DNA of 64,000 nucleotides from contig CM074695.1 in the NCBI GenBank assembly GCA_037367355.1, positions 2,046,001 through 2,110,000 of the forward strand. Direction: 5' to 3'. Both the position numbers and the translations under genes were made by a program. This DNA comes from Neoscytalidium dimidiatum (taxonomy: Eukaryota; Ascomycota; Dothideomycetes; Botryosphaeriales; Botryosphaeriaceae). How positions within the stretch are numbered: position 1 is the stretch's first letter; each line of letters begins with the position of its first letter. Below, piece by piece: positions 57,059 to 64,000 of the stretch. The notes under the pieces were generated by a model. It had not been told where the DNA came from and made no database searches. It saw only the letters and a program-made list of their open reading frames with translations.

Positions 57059-60000
57059 AATCCCTTTTCCACTTCAACTCCCGTTCCCCCATCTTGACCC
57101 CTGAGCGCACAATCCGCTGACCTGAAACCTTCCGCCAGGTGGCTCGGCGAAGACGACGGCCGCAAAGGCGGGCCCCTCCTCGACGTTGCCGAATGGGACG
57201 CCGCGCTCAAGCAGGCCGACTTCACCGGCGTCGACCTCGACGTGCGCGGCGACTGTGACAGCTCCAAGGAGCCCGTCTCCCTGCTCGTCTCGACCAAGCC
57301 CTTGACCGCGCAGCCCCCACCCGCCTCCTCCTTCGCCATCATCACCACCGGCACGACCGCCTCCACCTCCTTGAGCGCCTCCATCCAGAAGGCGTTCCAG
57401 GCGCAAGGACACGAGGTGGACGCGCTCGAGTGGGCGAAGTTCAGTGAGGCGGACATCAAAGGCAAGTACTGCATCGCCCTGGCGGAGTGGGAGACCCCGC
57501 TGCTGGCGACTATCAGCAATGAGGACTGGGAGCGGCTGCGCACGCTGATCCTCGGCGCGGGCGGCACGCTGTGGGTGACGGGCGGCGCGGCGATGGACTG
57601 CCCCCGGCCGCACGGCGCACTGATGGCGGGTCTCTCGCGGGCCATCCGCAACGAGAACGCGGGCGTGTCGCTCGCGACGCTCGACATCGATCCCGCGGAC
57701 GGCGCCACGGCCGGCTTCGAGACGTCCGCAGCAGCCATCCTCACCGTTGCCGTCCGGCATAGTCGGGGCGACAGCGCCGACCATGAGTTCGCGGCGCGCG
57801 GCGACGCGGTGTACGTGCCGCGCGTCGAGAAGGCGCCGGCGGTGGACGCGTCGCTGCGGCGGCACGAGGCCAAGGGCGAGCCGGAGGCGGTGTCGTTCAC
57901 GGGGTGCGGGCGGCCGCTGAAGCTGACCATCAAGACGCCGGGCCTGCTGGACACGTTCCGCTGGGAGGAGGACGAGACGTACTACACGCCACTGGCGGAC
58001 GACTGGATCGAGATCCAGGTCAAAGCGGTCGGCCTCAACTTCAAGGACGTGCTCGTCGCCATGGGCAACCTCAACGAGAACAAGCTGGGCGTCGACGTCT
58101 CCGGCGTGGTGACGCGCGTGGGCGGCGCGGTCACCTCCGTCAAGCCCGGCGACCGCGTCATGACCTCTTCTTGCGATACTTTCGCAACCTTCGTCCGCTT
58201 TCCCGTCCAGGGCACCATCCCTCTGCCCGATGGAATGAGCTTTGAAGATGCGGCGTCCATGCCGCTGATTTACCTGACGGCTTACTATGCGCTCGTCACC
58301 GTCGGCCGGCTGGCCAAGGGCGAGTCGATCCTGATCCACGCGGCGGCGGGTGGCGTCGGGCAAGCTGCCATCGCGGTGGCCCAGCACGTCGGGGCCGAGA
58401 TATTCGCCACGGTGGGCTCCGCGGAAAAGAAGGAGCTGATCATGCGCGAGTACGGGATCGCGGCGAACCGCATCTTCAGCAGCCGCGACCTCAGCTTCGC
58501 GAAGGGCGTGAAGCGCATGACGGGCGGCCGCGGCGTCGACGTTGTGCTGAACTCGCTGGCCGGCGAGGCGCTTCGGCTCAGCTGGCACGTCCTGGCCAAG
58601 TTCGGCCGCTTCCTCGAGATCGGGAAGGCGGACCTGTTTGCGAACACCGGGCTGGACATGATGCCGCTGCTGGACAACAAGAGCTACTGCGGTGTCAACC
58701 TGATCGACTTCGAAAACAACCCGACGCCGCGCGCCGTCGCGCTGTTCCAGGACGTCGCGAAGCTGATCAACGGCGGGGCCATCGCCCCCGTCAAGCCCGT
58801 CCAGCTCTTCACGTTCGCCGAGGTCGAGAAGGCGTTCCGGTACATGCAGACGGGCAAGCACATGGGCAAGATCGTCGTGCGCGTCGATGACGCCGACGTT
58901 GTGCCCGCTGTGCCGCGCACGCCTAAGGTCAATGTCCGCCCGGATGCGACCTACATCCTAGCCGGCGGCCTGGGCGGCATCTGTCGCGAGATCGGGCGCT
59001 GGCTGGCAGAGAAGGGCGCGCAGAACCTGGTCTTCCTGTCGCGCTCGGCCGCGTCGGGCGAGGAGAACAAGGCGTACATCGAGAACCTGCGCAAGACGTA
59101 CGGCACCAACGCGCTCGCGTTCAACTGCGATGTCGGCAGCCGTGAATCGCTGGCGTCTGTCCTCGAGCAGATCTCGTCGCTGCCGCCGATCCGCGGCTGC
59201 GTGACGGGCGCCATGGTGCTGCGGGACACGCTCTTCGACAAGATGACGGCAGAGCACTTGCGTATAACTGTTGGTCCTAAAGTCCACGGCACGTGGAACC
59301 TGCACGACATGCTGCCCAAGGAGCTCGATTTCTTCGTCATGCTCAGCTCGCTGGCCGGCGTCATGGGCCACCGCGGTCAGGGCAACTACGGCGCCGGCAA
59401 TATCTTCCAGGATTACTTCGCCAGCTACCGCCGCTCGCTCGGCCTGCGCGCCATGACCATCGACATCGGGTATCTGCTCAGCGTCGGGTTTGTGGCCGAG
59501 CACGACGAATACGTGGACCATGTCAAGAGCATGGGTGAGTTGCGGACCCCTGATCCTCCCTTTCCCCCGATCACCCCCTCTTTTGATCTTCTCTTATACT
59601 GACGATGACATTCTTGCCGCAGGCCTCAAAGTTATGCACAACTCCGATCTCCACGGCCTCCTCGCCACCGCCATGTCCGAGGACATCCCGCATCCGGCGC
59701 AGATCATGTGCGGCCTTCCGGTTAACGAGCACTCGGAGTCCTGGTACTGGATAGCAGACGGCAAGTTCAGGCCACTGCTTGCGCGTGCTTCCGGCTCCGG
59801 TGCCGCGGGCGGTAGCTCCGTTTCGCTGCGCGACGAGTTAGCGCGCGTGGGTGGCGATGTCGGCGAGGCAGTCGAGTTGATCACTCGCAGCATGGTCGAA
59901 CGTTTGGCCAAGCTGATGATGGTGCCGGCTGGCGACATTGATGCCAATAAGCCGCTGAGCGCGTACGGCGTGGATTCGCTCGTCGCGGTCGAGGTGCGTA

Positions 60001-60122
60001 ACTGGATCGCGAAGGAGGTCGGCGTCGAGGTGAGCGTGTTCGAGATCATGGCTAATGTGCCGATGAGGACATTGGCGGCGGATTTGGCGGGCAAGAGCAA
60101 GTTGGTGGAGGGTGCGCAGTAA
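51839..60122 (+). CDS. Highly reducing type I polyketide synthase (KS-AT-DH-MT-ER-KR-ACP)
   Basis: Eight exons: 51839-52053, 52109-52242, 52304-52385, 52443-52474, 52532-53222, 53279-57010, 57139-59534, 59623-60122; ~2593 residues. [10 protein letters not shown] with Cys185, EAHGTGT His320, NIGH His358. [16 protein letters not shown] Ser698. DH: HxxxGxxxxP starting His1027 and [27 protein letters not shown] near 1501. [12 protein letters not shown] near 2030. [11 protein letters not shown] near 2232 and Tyr2379 in [22 protein letters not shown], Ser2546 carries phosphopantetheine. All catalytic residues looked for are present, so the enzyme should make a reduced, C-methylated chain. There is no thioesterase, reductase or condensation domain; release must occur in trans. 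A Thr-Asn-Gly linker separates KS and AT. Confidence 0.96.
53502..53644 (+). repeat. TNG(H)-repeat linker inside the polyketide synthase
   Basis: About a dozen in-frame copies of (T/S)NG or NGH, residues ~460-507, between the KS extension and the AT domain. A disordered interdomain hinge prone to length change. Confidence 0.85.
57017..57048 (+). repeat. (TC)16 microsatellite in intron 6 of the polyketide synthase
   Basis: Perfect dinucleotide repeat starting six bases after the donor GT. Confidence 0.9.
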
Positions 60123-62675
60123 TGAGGTGGTGTGGTGCAATCTTGTCGTTTCCCTTTCTGTTGGTTCGTTATGCGGTTAAGACACAGCTGTCATAGGTCG
60201 TTTGGGGTCCCATGTTCATTTCCCCCCTATTTCGCCATCTGGGTCGTGGTGAGGAGAGGGAGAGCTTCCGGGGTTTTGGTCTGTTTCTCAGTATGATTCT
60301 GATCGGGGCGTTCTTTTGATGGCGGGAGTTGGGCAATGAGTTTGGGCGTATTCGTTACTCTGCTGAGCGTATTCATTGCTCTGTTCGGCGTTGTTCTACA
60401 CCGCATGGATACCTCTACTCACAAAATCATGCTTCACTGAAGTGGAATTTGCCGTGTAACTTCGTGCAGGCCATGCTTTGAGATTAAAGGCGGTCAAAGA
60501 AGTGACTTGTCGAGCAATGCGCTCCCGGCGGTGGCGGATGAGCAAGGAGATGGTCTGGACGTGGAGTATTTACCGGGTATCTGATTGGTGGTTGGACAAT
60601 ACTATAGACCCTTTCGTCTCATATGCACATCAGATGACGTTTACTTGCCTTGTTTCTCCACACATTGAGTGCATTCGCGAAGATTGCCGATCATTCGGTC
60701 CTTATACGAGTAAACGAAAATGCTGTGAACGTGCAGCTACTGAATAAAGCGCAGAGTTGGCACTCAGCCATACCGACACTGCACCAAGATCTTGGCTCGT
60801 GGTAGCATCGACCCTTGCCTGACAGATCACGAGTCGGCTTCCTGCATGTTGGAGATGGCAGTTTCCCTTAAAGCGCGGCATGTTCCGTAGGGGCAGAGGG
60901 CGACTCATATATCCGTCAAAGGCGGAGCGATTTTCGGATTTACGATCGATCGTGAACCATGCTGGTGGTCTCTCTCGGTGAAACGGAGCTATTGTAGCGA
61001 GAACGAGGTTCTGCTTTGAAGTTGCGGAGGCATGTTCCCGGAGCGGGAGAGACGTAGAAAACCATCGCGCTCGTTAGCAAAAGCTATGCTGATCACCTTC
61101 ATGAATTTGGACAAAAGGTTCGAAAGCGATGCCGATGTATGGTATTGATTCGCGAAGCGCGAAATGGGCACAAATTTTTTTTTTTTTTTTTTTAGTTGCT
61201 CTTCGTCTCCACGGCGTGCAGCTACGTAAGCCAGCTGGTGGAGAAAGCCGTGCCTCGGACATGCCGGCGAACAATTTTTCATTCCCTTCTTCTGGGACAG
61301 GCGCACCATGCCGAATGGCGTAGATGGGGCAAACCGTCTCCATCGTGCTGACCTCGTTTCAGATCGAGGCGGTTGAGTCGCGAGACGAGGTGTGCAGTGT
61401 TGGCGGCGATCACGGGCTTCGTGACAGATCCTTTTTCGGGGCAAGAAAACGAGAAGGCTCAGACTAGGTGCTAACTCAAGGGTACCAGGGGAGCAGTGCC
61501 ATTGGAATGGTGGCTTCGCGGCTCAACGCGCCGGCAGTTTGGAATGGATTCGGCGAGGCGGTGCCGGAAGAGACGAGGCGATGTAACGTGCCGTGCAGGC
61601 AGGAGGTTGGTGATGATGGAGAGAGGGCGTGCGTTGCGCCTCTCGCATGCGCAGGCCGTTTGGAGGCTATATGGAGGATGTGCTATATCGGGGTGGCGGT
61701 TGATTGTGGGCTGGAGCGTCTGTGGTGCTGGTGGTGCGGGTGCCAAAGCTGGTGGTTGGTGCAGGGCTCGCGGCTCTACGCGGGCCGCGGAATGGGCGAC
61801 CAGGAATGGCTAGGGTGCTGATGCAGACGAGCAGCAGCGTTGGTCTGGATGCAGGCATGACGGCGGAACGAGCTTGATTACGCATCCTTCCCGTCGCTGC
61901 TGAGTCGACGGCTGCGCGCGCGCGGCGTAGCGATAGCAGCAAGCCTGCAATCAACCGATAGCCAGTGGGCAGCGACGAAGCGGCGGGGTCAGGGCCAGGG
62001 CGGGAGACTCCGTGGTTGCGCGCATGCATGTCGCGGGATGCAGGATGTGATGTAGGCCTCACAGGTACTGTACAATACGTGTACGTGTACTGTGTGTGTG
62101 TATTGTAGCGCAGGCAGGTCGCTGCCGCTCGTCAGGTCTCGTCTCGCCTCGCCTCTCATCCTGCTCAACCCTGGCGTGATCACCAACGGGAGCTTGCACT
62201 AGTCGGGCCAGCCTCCCGACTCTCTCATCTCCGACCGGAATTCTCCTTTCGCCCTTCAGCCCAGCGACGCGGCATGTCTCCCCGCGACCCTGCTCCTCAG
62301 CCTCCAGTCCTGCCACTGCCAGCAACGTCCTCTCGGCCACCATGGCGCCCGGGACCCGACCAGCGGAAGGCCCGTAACCCGACCGGCCAACGCCCAGCGC
62401 CTGAGCCTGAGCCCGTGCCTGTGCCTGTGCCTCGCTCTTTCAGCCTGCACAAAGCTGCACTTGCTCCCAATCCGTCCATTTCCACAGCCTGCCGCTGCCA
62501 CTCCACGCTAGATCCGCCTGCAGCGCCGCAACTTCCCGCCTTGGCGCCCAAGTCCTGCCGAACTATTTGACTCTTAGCACTCCACTTTCTCATGTTTCCA
62601 AACCCTCCCAGCACCAGCTGGACCTGCATCTGCTGCCTGCCTCGCCACTCCCTCCCCGGCGTGGCAACAGCCATC
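60123..62675. other. Intergenic between polyketide synthase and second FAD oxidase
   Basis: 2.55 kb. Short ORFs only, overlapping on both strands. A T19 tract at 61175 and CG-rich stretch near 61900. No RNA gene, regulator gene or element ends seen. Confidence 0.5.
61175..61193. repeat. T19 homopolymer
   Basis: Longest homopolymer in the window, in non-coding DNA. Confidence 0.8.
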
Positions 62676-64000
62676 ATGGCTGCCTCACTCGCTTCCCTGT
62701 CTCTCCTTCCGCTGCTGTTGATTGCTCTCGTTTTCCTTGTCTGCCAAGCAGCCTCGGCCCAATTCCTGGCCATCCCCGCCGTTCGGGGTCCATCTAGCGG
62801 CGGCTGCGATGAAGCGGTAACTCTTGCCTATTTCGCCGTTATGCTTAAAACAAGCACTCACATCTGATCTGCATCGCAACAGTGCTCCACCCTGGCCAGT
62901 CGCTTTGGATCCCAGCTGCACTATCCCGATGCCGACAAGAACTTCACCGTTTGGGACGTCAAGCAGCAGGACTCTCACCGCGCTTGCCGCATCGAGCCTG
63001 CCACCACTCAAGAGGTCGCCACCGTCCTGGGTATCCTAGTCAGCAACTGGTGCAACTTTGCCATCAAGAGCGGCGGCCACAGCTCCAGCAGGGATGCCTC
63101 CAGCTCCGTCGGCGGAGTTACCGTCGACTTGGCCCGCATCAACCAGATAGAACTGTCCAAGAACAGATCCCATGTACGAGTCGGCACCGGCGCCGTTTGG
63201 GGCGATGTTTACCGCGCCTTGGAGAAGAGCAACCTTACTGTTGTTGGAGGGAGGGTGGACGATGTAGGCGTGGGCGGGCTGCTTTTGGGAGGAGGTATCA
63301 GCTTCCTGTCTGCCCGGTACGGATGGGCATTGGACAACGTCCTGGAGTACGAGCTTGTCTTGCCCAACACCACCATCGTCACCGCCAGCGAGCACTGCAA
63401 CCCCGATCTCTATTTTGCCCTCCGTGGCGGCGCCAACAACTTCGGCATCGTGACCCGCTTCACTCTGACCACCGTCAGCCAAGGCAAGATCTACGGTGGC
63501 CAGAAGTTTTACTCCCCGGATAAGATGGACGCTCTCATTGATGCATCTCACGAATTGATGATGAGCAATGATCCCGACATCGGCTTCTGGACAGGCTATA
63601 TCTGGATGCCCGCTAAAAATGCCACCTTGGCTCTCTCCCAGCTGATGTACTCGAAACCCGTCAACCAGTGTCCCGCCGTCTACACCCAAATTGACAACAT
63701 CGAGCCTATCGGTAGTACCATGCGGACGGAAGTTATGAGCAATTTCAGCATGGAGTTGAAGCAAGGCACCTCCAAGGGTCAACGGTACGTGGGCATAAGC
63801 TCGGACCCAACATCCCCTGCCAGGTCGGGAAATCCCACAAGAATGCCAAGCTAATCTGCGTTCTGTCCAGCAATTTCATGGCAACTCTTACGTATACTCC
63901 ATCGAAAGAGGCCGAGAGGCAGATGGTTCAAATATTCAAAGAAGAGGTAGAGATCTTGAAGGTTCAAGCTAAGACTGCGTGCCCGGCCATGACTTTCCAG
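62676..64000 (+). CDS. Secreted FAD-linked oxidase (PCMH/BBE type), 3' end outside window
   Basis: Exons 62676-62816, 62883-63784 and 63871-64000 (continues) give ~391 residues so far. Starting at 62676 yields a clear signal peptide (LPLLLIALVFLVCQAASA); an upstream in-frame ATG at 62592 would bury it. The FAD domain has ACRIEPATTQEVATVL, IKSGGHSSSRDASSS with the flavin-linking histidine, VRVGTGAVWGDVYRAL, VGVGGLLLGGGISF and ALRGGANNFGIVTRF. Sequons (NFT, NTT, NAT) fit secretion. Members in polyketide clusters dehydrogenate or cyclise intermediates; a secreted sugar or alcohol oxidase is the alternative. It follows the polyketide synthase in the same direction. The C-terminal BBE motif lies beyond the window. 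Confidence 0.88.

Noticed and set aside
54702..57110. 802-codon minus-strand frame across the polyketide synthase
   Set aside because: Complement of a high-GC third-position gene; composition is Arg/Val/Asp/Gly-rich and the true gene on the other strand has all catalytic motifs.
57074..58861. 595-codon minus-strand frame
   Set aside because: Same shadow effect over the ER domain.
62592..62675. Earlier start of the secreted FAD oxidase
   Set aside because: It would place 28 Pro/Cys-rich residues before an otherwise perfect signal peptide.

Overview
The window comes from a filamentous ascomycete (Pezizomycotina). Coding regions are interrupted by short introns of about 50-110 bases with GT..AG borders and CTAAC/CTGAC-like branch sites. 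Genes lie on both strands with separate promoters, there are no Shine-Dalgarno-led operons, and the families are typically fungal (highly reducing polyketide synthase, propeller-type carboxymuconate cyclase, GT34 glycosyltransferase, NACHT-type ankyrin repeats). I cannot place it below subphylum from sequence alone. No tRNA, rRNA, CRISPR or intact transposon was recognised.

Layout. 1-12.8 kb: end of a GPI-anchored-type surface protein, a short-chain epimerase/dehydratase, a peroxisomal 4-coumarate-CoA-ligase-like enzyme divergent from an aryl-alcohol-type zinc dehydrogenase, an amino-acid permease, a SET-domain protein and a small mitochondrial membrane protein. 12.8-19.7 kb: gene-poor, with weak coding relics and one eight-repeat ankyrin protein. 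19.7-26.2 kb: an MFS drug/polyamine-type transporter and an unrecognised 880-residue protein.

26.6-33.3 kb: a compact aromatic-ring catabolic cluster. It holds an intracellular intradiol (catechol/hydroxyquinol-type) dioxygenase, a seven-bladed-propeller carboxy-cis,cis-muconate cyclase divergent from it, an alpha/beta hydrolase resembling 3-oxoadipate enol-lactonase fused to two EthD-like barrels, and a carboxymuconolactone-decarboxylase-like protein. Together these could carry a ring-cleavage product to 3-oxoadipate.

34.8-43.6 kb: secreted alginate-lyase-fold protein, sulfotransferase-like P-loop protein, secreted intradiol dioxygenase, Golgi-type GT34 glycosyltransferase and a doubtful hypothetical gene.

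44.6-64 kb (window end): a probable secondary-metabolite cluster centred on a 2,593-residue highly reducing polyketide synthase (KS-AT-DH-MT-ER-KR-ACP, no terminal release domain). It is accompanied by two cytochromes P450 (CYP52-like and CYP65-like), a berberine-bridge-type FAD oxidase divergent from the synthase, and a second secreted FAD oxidase that runs off the window. No pathway transcription factor or release hydrolase is visible, so the cluster probably continues to the right.

Exon borders were inferred by eye from reading frame, splice consensus and family similarity; two introns require GC-AG splicing.
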